Shown piece by piece: positions 43,102 through 51,265 of a DNA stretch of 64,000 bases. The stretch is from Halobacillus shinanisalinarum (lineage in GTDB: Bacteria; Bacillota; Bacilli; Bacillales; Halobacillaceae). A program made the translations under genes and the position numbers. The stretch's first letter is position 1. Each line of letters begins with the position of its first letter. The notes beneath the pieces are model-generated. The model was given only the letters and a program-made list of their open reading frames with translations. It was not told the DNA's origin and ran no database searches. The stretch covers positions 3,698,001 through 3,762,000 of the forward strand of contig NZ_CP095074.1 in the NCBI RefSeq assembly GCF_022919835.1, given 5' to 3'.

Positions 43102-43362
43102 GTGGCTGTTCAAAAGACTGCTGATAGTTCAAGTTTAGCTGAGGTAATTGACCGAATTCTCGACAAAGGTATTGTGATTGATGCGTATGCAAGAGTGTCT
43201 GTTGTAGGAATCGAAATTCTAACAGTTGAGGCAAGGGTCGTAATTGCCAGTGTTGATACGTGGTTACGTTACGCTGAAGCTGTTGGGTTGCTCCGGGATG
43301 ACGTGGAAGAAGAAGGTCTCCCAGCACAACCGAACGAAAGAAATGCACAATTTAGCATTTAA
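43102..43362 (+). CDS. gvpB: Gas vesicle structural protein GvpB (second GvpA copy)
   Basis: Protein of 86 aa from GTG 43102, with GAAAGGAGAATGTAAA upstream; a TTG 18 bases earlier would include that site. The sequence matches GvpA apart from a few changes ([24 protein letters not shown]), mostly after residue 58. In Priestia megaterium gvpB is the main shell protein. Two nearly equal copies allow dosage or mixed shells. Confidence 0.97.
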   Translation: MAVQKTADSSSLAEVIDRILDKGIVIDAYARVSVVGIEILTVEARVVIASVDTWLRYAEAVGLLRDDVEEEGLPAQPNERNAQFSI

Positions 43363-43430
43363 CTTTTTTGAAGGGCGCCTATCTTAAAAGGGCCCCTTCC
43401 CTTTTACTATGGACCAAGTGGAGGCAGACT

Positions 43431-43691
43431 ATGGAAATTAAAAAAATCATGCAGAATGTAAATGAGTTTTTTGCTGAACACATAGCCCCGCCTCATAAAA
43501 TCACATCTGTTGAGAAGGCAGAGGAAGAGGGCTTTAGGGTTACAGTAGAAGTGATTGAAGAGAAAGAATATATGAAGAAGTACGCAAAGGACGAAATGCT
43601 TGGAACGTACGATGTCCTAGTAAATCAAGACAAAGAAGTCACCTCATTTAAGAGAGTAGATATCCGTTACCGGAGTAAAATCGAAAGCTAA
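43431..43691 (+). CDS. gvpR: Gas vesicle protein GvpR (GvpO family)
   Basis: Protein of 86 aa from ATG 43431 (GTGGAGGCAGACT upstream). EKAEEEGFRVTVEVIEEKEYMKK and the ending LGTYDVLVNQDKEVTSFKRVDIRYR match the GvpO family, which is called GvpR in the B. megaterium cluster. In haloarchaea GvpO is needed for vesicle production; a role in expression or assembly is presumed. It lies between gvpB and gvpN, with 24 bases to gvpN. Confidence 0.9.
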   Translation: MEIKKIMQNVNEFFAEHIAPPHKITSVEKAEEEGFRVTVEVIEEKEYMKKYAKDEMLGTYDVLVNQDKEVTSFKRVDIRYRSKIES

Positions 43692-43715
43692 AGAGGTGAC
43701 TGGAGGGAAACCTGA

Positions 43716-44627
43716 ATGACTGTCTTAAAGGAAAAGATTAATCATGATTCGAAAGCACTGATACAGGACGCTAAGACAAAGGATCTTTTATCTCGTTCGT
43801 TAAGGTATTTAAAAGCTGGTTATCCGGTTCATTTCACAGGACCTGCCGGAGCAGGAAAGACTTCCTTGGCTCTGGCACTTGCTAAGAAACGAAAGCGGCC
43901 AGTCATGTTGATGCACGGGAATCACGAGTTGAATAACAAAGATTTGATCGGTGACTTTACAGGCTATACGAGTCAAAAAGTTGTCGACCAATATGTGCGA
44001 TCTGTTTATAAAAAGGATGAAAACGTTACAGAAACATGGAGGGATGGACGGTTACTTGAAGCGGCCAAGAATGGGTACACCCTTGTGTATGACGAGTTTA
44101 CTCGCTCCCTTCCGACAACAAATAACATCTTTCTTTCCATTTTAGAAGAAGGCGTGATTCCTTTATACGGGTCTAAATTAACGGAGCCCTTCGTTCGTGT
44201 ACACCCGGATTTTTCGGTTGTTTTCACGAGTAACCCGTCGGAATACGCGGGGGTTTATGAAACACAGGATGCCTTATTGGATCGGTTAATAACGATCTCT
44301 GTAGATTATCAAGATCTTGATCGGGAAGCAGACATAGTTTCCGAAAAAATAGGTGTCGAGGAAAGTGAAGCAAAGGCGATTACTACACTTGTAGCAAATT
44401 TACGAAAGCAGTGCACGAAGGCTGACAGTAATGGTCCAAGCCTACGATCCTCGCTTATGATTGCAAGGCTGTCTTCAAAAGAGGCCATTCCAGTAGAGGG
44501 TGAGGACAAGGAGTTCCAACAATTGTGCATTGATCTATTAAGTCATACAGTGAGCCGTTGTCTAGAGACTGAACACCCTTTGGAAGAGGCTGAGAAGTTG
44601 ATCCTTAGTGAGTGCAGCCATATTTAA
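43716..44627 (+). CDS. gvpN: Gas vesicle AAA+ ATPase GvpN
   Basis: Protein of 303 aa of the MoxR-like AAA+ type. It has Walker A GPAGAGKTSLA near residue 40, Walker B TLVYDEFTRS, sensor-1 VFTSNPSEYAG and the arginine region ALLDRLITI. GvpN helps enlarge gas vesicles from bicones to cylinders. GGAGGGAAACCTGA precedes the ATG. Its last codons overlap the gvpF upstream region. Confidence 0.97.
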   Translation: MTVLKEKINHDSKALIQDAKTKDLLSRSLRYLKAGYPVHFTGPAGAGKTSLALALAKKRKRPVMLMHGNHELNNKDLIGDFTGYTSQKVVDQYVRSVYKKDENVTETWRDGRLLEAAKNGYTLVYDEFTRSLPTTNNIFLSILEEGVIPLYGSKLTEPFVRVHPDFSVVFTSNPSEYAGVYETQDALLDRLITISVDYQDLDREADIVSEKIGVEESEAKAITTLVANLRKQCTKADSNGPSLRSSLMIARLSSKEAIPVEGEDKEFQQLCIDLLSHTVSRCLETEHPLEEAEKLILSECSHI

Positions 44628-44653
44628 AGGAAGCAATTAAAGGAGAGATAGCA

Positions 44654-45421
44654 ATGGATCAACAAAGCGAAACCGGAATTTATATTTTTTGTGGCATTCA
44701 AACCAACCAGGAGGGGCAATTTGGAACGATTGATCTTGAGGGAGAAGAAAGGGAAACCTTTACGATCCATTATAAAGATGCGGCAATGGTTGCAGCCGAA
44801 GTTCCGATGAAAATTTATCATCCCAACCGGGAGAACTTGATGATGCATCAGAATGTCATTTCGACTGTGATGTCTCACAATGATACGGTTATTCCGATTA
44901 GTTTCGGAAATGTTTTTCATTCAAAAAAAGACGTAGCTGTATTGCTTGAAAACTTGTACCCGCAATTTGAAAAGCTTTTCCCCGAGATTAAAGGCAAAAT
45001 TGAACTTGGCTTAAAAGTCGTCGGCAAAAAAGACTGGCTGGAGTCAAGGGTGAATGATAATCCGGAGGTGGAGGAAATGGCCCAAACGGTTCGCGGCAAA
45101 TCCGAAGCGGCTGGTTATTATGATCGCATCAAACTCGGTGGGGCTGCTCAAAAGATATTTGCAAGCATGCAAGATGAAGTTAAATCAAGTGTTTATACAC
45201 CACTGGAAGAAACAGCTGAGGCAGCTAAAGCAAATGATCCGATTGGAGAGAAGATGCTTCTCAATGCATCCTTTCTAGTTGATCGGGACAAAGAGGAAGC
45301 ATTCGACGAGAAGGTTAACGAAGCTCATGAGGAATGGAAGGATAAGGTCGAGTTTAATTATACGGGTCCATGGCCGGCATACAATTTCATCGATATTCGG
45401 TTGAGCGTAGAGGAAACCTGA
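44654..45421 (+). CDS. gvpF: Gas vesicle protein GvpF (GvpL/GvpF family)
   Basis: Protein of 255 aa from ATG 44654, where AAAGGAGAGATAGCA is upstream. It has the two-domain GvpF/L pattern: GIYIFCGIQTN at the start, the central HNDTVIPISFGNVF with the conserved P-I-S-F/G motif, and the C-terminal NYTGPWPAYNFIDIR. GvpF initiates assembly by binding GvpA in known systems. Its stop overlaps the start of gvpG (TGATG), so translation is coupled. Confidence 0.95.
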   Translation: MDQQSETGIYIFCGIQTNQEGQFGTIDLEGEERETFTIHYKDAAMVAAEVPMKIYHPNRENLMMHQNVISTVMSHNDTVIPISFGNVFHSKKDVAVLLENLYPQFEKLFPEIKGKIELGLKVVGKKDWLESRVNDNPEVEEMAQTVRGKSEAAGYYDRIKLGGAAQKIFASMQDEVKSSVYTPLEETAEAAKANDPIGEKMLLNASFLVDRDKEEAFDEKVNEAHEEWKDKVEFNYTGPWPAYNFIDIRLSVEET

Positions 45422-45681
45422 TGCTGCATAAATTGGTGACCGGGCCAATGAATGTAGTCAAGAAAATCGGTGAAAAGGTACAGGAAGAAGCCGATAAGGA
45501 ATTGTATGACCTTCCAACCATTCAACAGAAGCTCGTGCAACTGCAAATGATGTATGAATTGGAGGAAATTCCAGAAGACGCTTATAAAGAAAAGGAAGAG
45601 GAACTGCTGCAAAGATACGAAATTGCTAAACGTAAAGAAATGGAGCAGTGGGAAGAGCTGACGAAACAAAAGAAAGAGTGA
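45421..45681 (+). CDS. gvpG: Gas vesicle protein GvpG
   Basis: Protein of 86 aa from ATG 45421, overlapping the gvpF stop. LVTGPMNVVKKIGEKVQEEA and QQKLVQLQMMYELEEIPEDAYKEKEEELLQRY are typical of GvpG, a mostly helical accessory protein that binds GvpF or GvpL. The charged C-terminus (KEMEQWEELTKQKKE) is a coiled coil. It is 8 bases before gvpL. Confidence 0.95.
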   Translation: MLHKLVTGPMNVVKKIGEKVQEEADKELYDLPTIQQKLVQLQMMYELEEIPEDAYKEKEEELLQRYEIAKRKEMEQWEELTKQKKE

Positions 45682-45688
45682 ATCAATA

Positions 45689-46498
45689 ATGGATAAGAAG
45701 ATCTATTTATATGGCTTAATACCAGCAGCAGAAGCAGACCAACAACCACTTCCGTCGATTAAAGGTTTTGATGGTGAAGGAAGTCTTTACACCCTTTCAA
45801 TCAATGATAAGATCATCGCGGTGGTTTGCGATCTTGATCCAAATGATTATGCTGAAGAAACGATTGAACAAAAGATCAATAATGATTTGGAATGGCTGCA
45901 GAAGAAGGCTTTTCATCATCATGAGACATTAACATTACTTTATAAGAACTATACTGTTATTCCCCTGAAATTTTGTACGATTTACAACAGTGAAGAGAGT
46001 TTACAACAATCGATTGAATCGAATGAAGATAAGGTTGAAAGTTCATTCAAGCTGCTACAAGGTAATGAAGAATGGAACTTGAAAATCTACTGTGATGAAG
46101 ATCAGTTGAAACAGCAAGTCAGTCAAAACAATGCTGCGATTGAAGAGAAACGAAATGAGATCAAAGAATTGCCCCCAGGTCGACAATTTTTTGAAAGAAA
46201 GAAGATTGATCATCTCATTGAAAAAGAGCTCGAAAAAGAAAAGACCCGCATATGTGACCACGTTCATGAACAGTTAAAAGCCTATTCCGTCCATGCGGAT
46301 GTGAAAAAAAATTGGGGTAAAGACGTCACAGGTCTTAAGGAGAATATGAGCTGGAACAGTGTCTATCTGCTTCCTGTAGCTGAAGTGGAATCCTTTTTAG
46401 AAGAGATAGAATCTCAGGAGAAGGAATTAGATGGTTCGGGCTTACGGCTAGAGGCTTCAGGACCATGGCCAGCTTACCATTTCTCCAGTTTTTCTTAA
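45689..46498 (+). CDS. gvpL: Gas vesicle protein GvpL (GvpL/GvpF family)
   Basis: Protein of 269 aa, a paralogue of GvpF. IYLYGLIPAAEADQQPLPSIKG opens the first domain; YKNYTVIPLKFCTIY has the P-L-K-F motif that aligns with PISFG in GvpF; the C-terminus LRLEASGPWPAYHFSSF closes the second domain. The middle (residues 130-190) is a long charged helix. GvpL is an assembly scaffold that contacts several Gvp proteins. Its ribosome site is weak (AAAGAGTGAATCAATA), so coupling to gvpG is likely. Confidence 0.95.
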   Translation: MDKKIYLYGLIPAAEADQQPLPSIKGFDGEGSLYTLSINDKIIAVVCDLDPNDYAEETIEQKINNDLEWLQKKAFHHHETLTLLYKNYTVIPLKFCTIYNSEESLQQSIESNEDKVESSFKLLQGNEEWNLKIYCDEDQLKQQVSQNNAAIEEKRNEIKELPPGRQFFERKKIDHLIEKELEKEKTRICDHVHEQLKAYSVHADVKKNWGKDVTGLKENMSWNSVYLLPVAEVESFLEEIESQEKELDGSGLRLEASGPWPAYHFSSFS

Positions 46499-46516
46499 CA
46501 TGAGAGGAATGGTTAA

Positions 46517-46795
46517 ATGTCATCAATAAGAGAAACCGTTGAGAATAAAGAGGTAGGACTGATCGATATTTTAGATGTCATTCTTGATAAAGGAGTGGCG
46601 ATCAAAGGGGATTTAATTATTTCGATTGCCGGGGTTGACCTTGTGTATTTGGATTTACGAGTGTTAATTTCTTCAGTCGAAACACTGGTTCAATCATATG
46701 AGAATAATCGAAAGGATGTAACATCAGACAACTTCGATGAGCAAAGGAGGGATCTAGTCGATGCAACCGGCCAACCAAACAAATGGACGGATTAA
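46517..46795 (+). CDS. gvpS: Gas vesicle protein GvpS (GvpA-like)
   Basis: Protein of 92 aa with a GvpA fold: EVGLIDILDVILDKGVAIKGDLIISIAGVDLVYLDLRVLISSVETL. It keeps the core but has a different, polar tail, typical of minor GvpA relatives (GvpJ/M/S) thought to form the tips or cones. ATG 46517 follows GAGAGGAATGGTTAA. Its last 35 bases overlap gvpK. Confidence 0.92.
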   Translation: MSSIRETVENKEVGLIDILDVILDKGVAIKGDLIISIAGVDLVYLDLRVLISSVETLVQSYENNRKDVTSDNFDEQRRDLVDATGQPNKWTD

Positions 46796-47045
46796 TCTTG
46801 ATCCGGATAGCGCAGAAGATGGACTTGCCCAGCTTGTCATGACTGTCATTGAGTTACTACGGCAAATTGTTGAACGGCATGCGATGAGGCGTGTAGAAGG
46901 CGGTACTTTAACAGACGAACAGGTTGAGGATCTTGGTGTCGCTTTAATGAATTTAGAAGAAAAAATGGAAGAGCTGAAAGAGGTCTTTGGCCTTGATGCT
47001 GAAGATTTAAATATAGATCTTGGCCCGTTAGGTAACCTGTTGTAG
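46761..47045 (+). CDS. gvpK: Gas vesicle protein GvpK
   Basis: Protein of 94 aa; CAAAGGAGGGATCTAGTCG precedes ATG 46761, inside the end of gvpS. GRINLDPDSAEDGLAQLVMTVIELLRQIVERHAMRRVEGG is the GvpK signature, followed by the helix LTDEQVEDLGVALMNLEEKM. It is required for vesicle formation in other species, but its molecular role is unclear. Confidence 0.96.
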   Translation: MQPANQTNGRINLDPDSAEDGLAQLVMTVIELLRQIVERHAMRRVEGGTLTDEQVEDLGVALMNLEEKMEELKEVFGLDAEDLNIDLGPLGNLL

Positions 47046-47090
47046 GAATCCTTCGATTGTAAAGAGTACGAGAAAGGGAGGCGCAAGGTT

Positions 47091-47417
47091 ATGGCAGTAG
47101 AACAACCTATGCAATCCAGCACGATTGTAGATGTGCTAGAAAAAGTATTAGATAAAGGTGTCGTCATAGCAGGTGATATACGAGTAGGTATTGCTGATGT
47201 AGAGCTTTTGACCATTAAAATTCGTCTGATCGTTGCTTCCGTTGATAAAGCGAAAGAGATTGGGATGGATTGGTGGGAAACAGACCCCTACTTGAGTTCA
47301 AAAGCTACGGAAAACAATCAGGCGTTAGAAGAAGAAAACAAGAAATTAAAAGAGCGGCTCGATGCACTGGAAAGCCAGATGGGCACGAACCGTTTGAATA
47401 CGACTGAAAAAGAATAA
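47091..47417 (+). CDS. gvpJ: Gas vesicle protein GvpJ (GvpA-like)
   Basis: Protein of 108 aa. STIVDVLEKVLDKGVVIAGDIRVGIADVELLTIKIRLIVASVDKAKEIG is a GvpA-type core; the tail adds W-W-E and a coiled coil (NNQALEEENKKLKERLDALESQM). It is a minor shell protein expected at the tips. GAAAGGGAGGCGCAAGGTT precedes the ATG. Confidence 0.95.
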   Translation: MAVEQPMQSSTIVDVLEKVLDKGVVIAGDIRVGIADVELLTIKIRLIVASVDKAKEIGMDWWETDPYLSSKATENNQALEEENKKLKERLDALESQMGTNRLNTTEKE

Positions 47418-47434
47418 ACAGGGAGGGATCATCC

Positions 47435-48277
47435 ATGGCTGAGCAAACAAATGAAACGAAGAATACAAATAGTACAACCAAAGGTGGGCCTATTAGACGA
47501 GCAGCAACGGGCGGAATTGTAGGAGCGACCGTCGGTTATTTATCCACACCTAAACACAGGAAAAAGCTCATAGCAAAAGTTAGCAAAGAGGCTTTGAAGG
47601 GTCAGAGCTCGAAGCTTGGTAACATGGCTAAGGACACGTTTACTAGTGTTAAAGATTCAGGGATGGAAAAATCAAACCAAGCTTATCAGAACTTGAAATC
47701 ATCCACATCAAGCCTTCTAAAAAAGGATCGGGATGATGATGTCTCTGAGGATGAGGATGAAGAAGACAGTGAAATCTCAGAAGATGTGGATAACGAGCCT
47801 GAGATGAGTGAAACAGGCAAAGATGAAGAGAATGAAAGTGAAGACGAAGATGAGGACAATGATTATGAGAACCTAAAAGAAGAAAACGAAATGCTTCAAG
47901 AACGACTGCAGAGTCTAGAAGAAAAGATGGATAAGTTCCTTGAGATGAGCAATTCCGATGTCTCTGATGAAGAGGAAGACGACGATGATGAAGGGGAGGA
48001 AGAAGACGCAGAGAACCAAGGTGAAGAAGAAGAGCAAGACGAAGACTCCAAGCAAACTAAATCATCCAGCAAAAGCAAGAAGAAGGATGAGGATGAACAA
48101 AAGGAAGAAAGCGTAGAGGAAAGTAAAGATGCTAAAGTGAAAAATACTCCTAAGAAGAAAAGCACGAAGAAATCCACTAGTACCAAAAAGCCTAAAGCGA
48201 AGAAAAAAGATAATCAAGATAAGGAAACGAATGATGAAGAGACAGGATTATCAAGTAATGATGACACATCCGCATAA
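47435..48277 (+). CDS. gvpT: Gas vesicle protein GvpT (YtxH-like, acidic)
   Basis: Protein of 280 aa. A glycine-rich YtxH-type helix lies near residues 25-45 (RAATGGIVGATVGYLSTPKH). The rest is strikingly low complexity: acidic E/D/S tracts at about 100-145 and 165-210, a coiled coil between (LKEENEMLQERLQSLEEKMDKFL), then a lysine-rich end (KNTPKKKSTKKSTSTKKPK). It is named by position between gvpJ and gvpU. The coiled coil resembles those of GvpP and GvpJ, which may allow pairing. CAGGGAGGGATCATCC precedes the ATG. Confidence 0.85.
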   Translation: MAEQTNETKNTNSTTKGGPIRRAATGGIVGATVGYLSTPKHRKKLIAKVSKEALKGQSSKLGNMAKDTFTSVKDSGMEKSNQAYQNLKSSTSSLLKKDRDDDVSEDEDEEDSEISEDVDNEPEMSETGKDEENESEDEDEDNDYENLKEENEMLQERLQSLEEKMDKFLEMSNSDVSDEEEDDDDEGEEEDAENQGEEEEQDEDSKQTKSSSKSKKKDEDEQKEESVEESKDAKVKNTPKKKSTKKSTSTKKPKAKKKDNQDKETNDEETGLSSNDDTSA

Positions 48278-48309
48278 GGACCTGAGTATTCGATAAGGGA
48301 GAGATAACC

Positions 48310-48720
48310 ATGAGTGAAGCAGCAAAAGACAATATACTGGAATTCTTTGTGAAGGCCTCCAATAAGCACGGATTTGAATTGGATATTTCACTACTTGTTA
48401 ACGGGGCAGTTGTTTCCGGAACAATGGTTTCAGCTAAGGAATATTTTGAGAATCTAAGCGAATCATTTGAGGATGGCAGTGACCTATCTCAGGAGTTGAG
48501 TGATCAGCTTGCTCAAGCTGGTGAATCTGCCCAGTCCAATAGCGACGGGGAAGCTCATTTTATTCATTTGAAAAATACACGAGTTTATTGTGGTGACAGC
48601 AAACCGACACCTTCAAAGGGAAAAATTCTTTGGAGAGGGAAACTAAGTGAAGTAGACAGTTTCTTTTTAGGTAAGATCTCAGAACCTAAACCTAAAAGCA
48701 GCAGTAACAAAAAAGAATGA
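48310..48720 (+). CDS. gvpU: Gas vesicle protein GvpU
   Basis: Protein of 136 aa. NILEFFVKASNKHGFELDISLLVNGAVVSGTMVSAKEYFENL and FIHLKNTRVYCGDSKPTPSKG match GvpU of B. megaterium, reported there to mediate vesicle clustering. The Lys/Ser-rich tail is variable. It is the last gene of the cluster, followed by a terminator 40 bases on. AAGGGAGAGATAACC precedes the ATG. Confidence 0.95.
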   Translation: MSEAAKDNILEFFVKASNKHGFELDISLLVNGAVVSGTMVSAKEYFENLSESFEDGSDLSQELSDQLAQAGESAQSNSDGEAHFIHLKNTRVYCGDSKPTPSKGKILWRGKLSEVDSFFLGKISEPKPKSSSNKKE

Positions 48721-48759
48721 TTGATTTGCAAAAGAGGAGAGAGGTCTTTTTCGATCCCT

Positions 48760-48797
48760 AAGGAACGTACCAGGTTTGGTTAATGGTGCGTTCCTTT
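48760..48797 (+). terminator. Terminator of the gas vesicle operon
   Basis: AAGGAACGTACC and GGTGCGTTCCTT pair over 12 bases with one G-U and end in TCTTT. It follows gvpU by 40 bases. Confidence 0.75.
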
Positions 48798-48808
48798 CTT
48801 TAGAAAAT

Positions 48809-48915
48809 TATTCTGCCGTTATATCCTGAGAAAAATCTACTAAAATCAAAAGAATTCTTCCCAACCCCTCGAGGACTCTAACCAAGTTAAGGAGACTCTT
48901 CTCGAACTAGATTCT
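48809..48915 (-). repeat. Degenerate 20-21 bp AGAATC array (copy 3, inverted)
   Basis: Read on the minus strand, AGAATC (48915), AGAGTC (48899), AGAGTC (48879), AGAATT (48858), AGATTT (48838) and AGAATA (48814) follow at steps of 16, 20, 21, 20 and 24 bases. The spacing and core match the arrays at 15.3 and 34.7 kb, but this one is more decayed and in the opposite orientation. It lies between convergent gvpU and the oligopeptide-binding gene. Confidence 0.45.
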
Positions 48916-48925
48916 GTCTTAAAGC

Positions 48926-48973
48926 AAAAACCCGAGCAGAGAGAGGTTCCTTCACCTCTTTAAGCTCGGGTTT
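48926..48973 (-). terminator. Terminator after the oligopeptide-binding gene
   Basis: CCCGAGC and GCTCGGG, with further pairing AGAGAGG/CCTCTTT inside, make a bidirectional hairpin. On the minus strand it ends in TTTTTG, about 55 bases after the gene. Confidence 0.75.
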
Positions 48974-49025
48974 ATGGATCTTGCGACGCGGAACTAGGAA
49001 GTTTTTTCAGTTTGAATGGATAGCT

Positions 49026-50684
49026 TTATTTCGCTTCGATATATGAATACTTATAAATATAACCAGACCCCATAGGATTTCGGTACGTCCCTTTTACATA
49101 AGGTTTCTGCAGCTTAGCGGAACCCTTCTGGTAGATTGGCGCAATAACGGCATCTTCTTTAATTAATAACTTTTCAGCTTTTAAGAAGGCTTCAAAACGT
49201 TCCACAGGTTTTTGAGCTAATTCGTTGTTTGCGCGCTTAATCAGCTGATCATATTCTTCACTGGCATATCCTGTTTTGTTATTGGCCCCATCTGTGACCC
49301 ATAAATTCATAAATGTATTGGCATCAAGATAATCCGGCAGCCAGACATAGTTTTGCAGTTCGTATTCCATTTCTGAATTACGTCGTAAACGCTCTTTAAA
49401 AGGAACGGATTGAACATTAATCGTCAATCCTTCCAGCTGTTCAAGCTGATCCTTGAAGTAGGCCGTCATTTTTTTGGAAACTCCGATATCATCCCCTAAG
49501 AGATTTAACTCTACTTCTTCCATTCCTAGTTCTTCTTTTGCCTTTTTCCAGTGTTCTTTAGCTTTTTCAGTGTCGTATGGAACTAGGTTTCCGTTAATTT
49601 CACGGAAGTCTTTGTTTGATTCTGGATGGGAGACGAACTCCGCAGGCATCGTCCCGCCGATAGGTGTAGCTCCATTATTTAAAATAACATTAGCTACGTT
49701 TTCCTTGTTAATAATACGTTGGATCGCTTTTCTAGCATTTTCATTGCTTAAGACTTCATTCTCCTGATTCATTTTAATGTATAATAGACTAGGTTTTCTA
49801 ATCGTAGAAAATTCAGGAGAAGACCCATATTTATCTACAAATTCAGCTGTCAAACCTGTTCGGTCTAGATCCCCCGATTCATATAAGTTAACGGATGTAG
49901 ATACTTCTTTGACTACGTTTACATTGATTTTTTCTAGTTTGACATTTTTTTCATCCCAATAATCTTCATTTTTTTCAAGAACCCATCCTTCTCCAGCTTC
50001 CCATTCTGTAAAAGTGAACGGACCGTTTGCAAGAAGGGCATCTGCTGTTAAAGCAAAATCCTCCCCATGTTTCTCGACAAATTTCTGGTTTAAGGGGAGA
50101 AACGTAGTGAACGTCGTAAGTTCCTTAAAGTAAGGAATTGGTTTCTCAAGCTGGACTTCGAAGGTGGTGTCATCAATAGCTTTTACACCAAGTTCTTCAA
50201 CGGGTTTCTCTCCTTTAGATACAGCTTCAGCGTTCTCCACAACACCACTAAACATGTAAGGACCATACTCCGAACCTACCTCCGGATTTACCGCGCGCCT
50301 CCAGGAATACACAAAGTCATGGGCTGTCACAGGATCCCCATTCGTCCATTTGGCATCCTCTCGCAAATTAAATGTCCAAATTTTCCCATCTCTGCTAACC
50401 TCATGACTTTTTGCAATACCAGATTCAATTTCGCCATTTTTACCGAATCGATATAAGCCATCCATGGTAGACGCAAGCCACTGAAAGGCGACAACGTCTG
50501 TAGCCATTGATGGATCCATAGTAGGAATTTCGCTTTCTTCCGAGATATTTAGGACCTGTTTATCATCCGGCTCTCCATTTTCATCTGAGCTCATCACGGA
50601 GTTTGACGACGTTGATTCTCCTGAACAAGCTGAGAGAAATGTCCCCATTATTAACAAACTGAATAACAGAATTCTGAGCATCAT
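49026..50684 (-). CDS. Oligopeptide ABC transporter substrate-binding lipoprotein (OppA-like)
   Basis: Protein of 552 aa from ATG 50684; TTG 50693 or GTG 50687 are also possible, since GGAGG lies between 4 and 13 bases before them. A lipoprotein signal ends at FLSACSGE. The family 5 extracellular solute-binding pattern follows: EIPTMDPSMATDVVAFQWLA, IWTFNLREDAKWTNGDPVTAHDFVYSWRRAV and the C-terminal QKGSAKLQKPYVKGTYRNP. It is a stand-alone gene without permease or ATPase partners nearby, so it probably feeds a transporter coded elsewhere, or senses peptides. Confidence 0.9.
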   Translation of the reverse strand: MMLRILLFSLLIMGTFLSACSGESTSSNSVMSSDENGEPDDKQVLNISEESEIPTMDPSMATDVVAFQWLASTMDGLYRFGKNGEIESGIAKSHEVSRDGKIWTFNLREDAKWTNGDPVTAHDFVYSWRRAVNPEVGSEYGPYMFSGVVENAEAVSKGEKPVEELGVKAIDDTTFEVQLEKPIPYFKELTTFTTFLPLNQKFVEKHGEDFALTADALLANGPFTFTEWEAGEGWVLEKNEDYWDEKNVKLEKINVNVVKEVSTSVNLYESGDLDRTGLTAEFVDKYGSSPEFSTIRKPSLLYIKMNQENEVLSNENARKAIQRIINKENVANVILNNGATPIGGTMPAEFVSHPESNKDFREINGNLVPYDTEKAKEHWKKAKEELGMEEVELNLLGDDIGVSKKMTAYFKDQLEQLEGLTINVQSVPFKERLRRNSEMEYELQNYVWLPDYLDANTFMNLWVTDGANNKTGYASEEYDQLIKRANNELAQKPVERFEAFLKAEKLLIKEDAVIAPIYQKGSAKLQKPYVKGTYRNPMGSGYIYKYSYIEAK

Positions 50685-51265
50685 CACTTCCAACCAACCT
50701 CCATTTTATGTATTTTAAAAAGACAATCTTTATAATAACAGATTTATCAGTAAATTCAAAATTTTAGGAGCCTGTAGAAGGTTAAAGCTTTAAAGTTTGT
50801 TTGTAGACGGGTGAAAAGCAAGTTAATCATAACTGGCAGGTTTTTAACTAATTTGAAGATAGAGAGATGGAGAGTATTGAACAGAAATAATGCTCTATTT
50901 CTTAATTGAAAACGTGTAGGATAATTGAACCATTTATTGGATTGATTAGCAAAGGTATGGTTCATCAATAGAGGTTTTTTCAGTAGGGTAGGATAATAGA
51001 TGTATCAAAAATTTGTGGGCAAAAATAATTATTTTGATTCAGTCACTTAAATTCGTGTAGAAACAAGAAAAAAGCAACCGTCCAGCCCGACTAAGGATAG
51101 GACAGTTACTTTTTTCTAAATTCTATTTGTTTGGTCAGCCGCTCTTCTTGCGGCAAATAGTGTTTCGACCGAATGCATCAACACCCGGTCTTTTTATGCT
51201 ACGATATCTCTACTTATGTTAACACGATAACGGGCTACATTATCAATTTAATAAGGAGTCATTTT
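50685..51265. other. Intergenic region with a bidirectional terminator
   Basis: This 581-base gap has no supported gene; the open frame 50968-50756 on the minus strand has no ribosome site and is aromatic-rich in a way typical of AT-rich non-coding DNA. A hairpin, GAAAAAAGCAACCGTCC (51068) with GGACAGTTACTTTTTTC (to 51116), could end transcripts from either side. Confidence 0.5.

Noticed and set aside
47896..48186. Serine-rich frame antisense to gvpT
   Set aside because: It is the mirror of the acidic and lysine-rich codons of GvpT.
50756..50968. 70-codon minus-strand frame rich in Phe, Leu and Asn
   Set aside because: No ribosome site and no family likeness; typical of AT-rich non-coding DNA.
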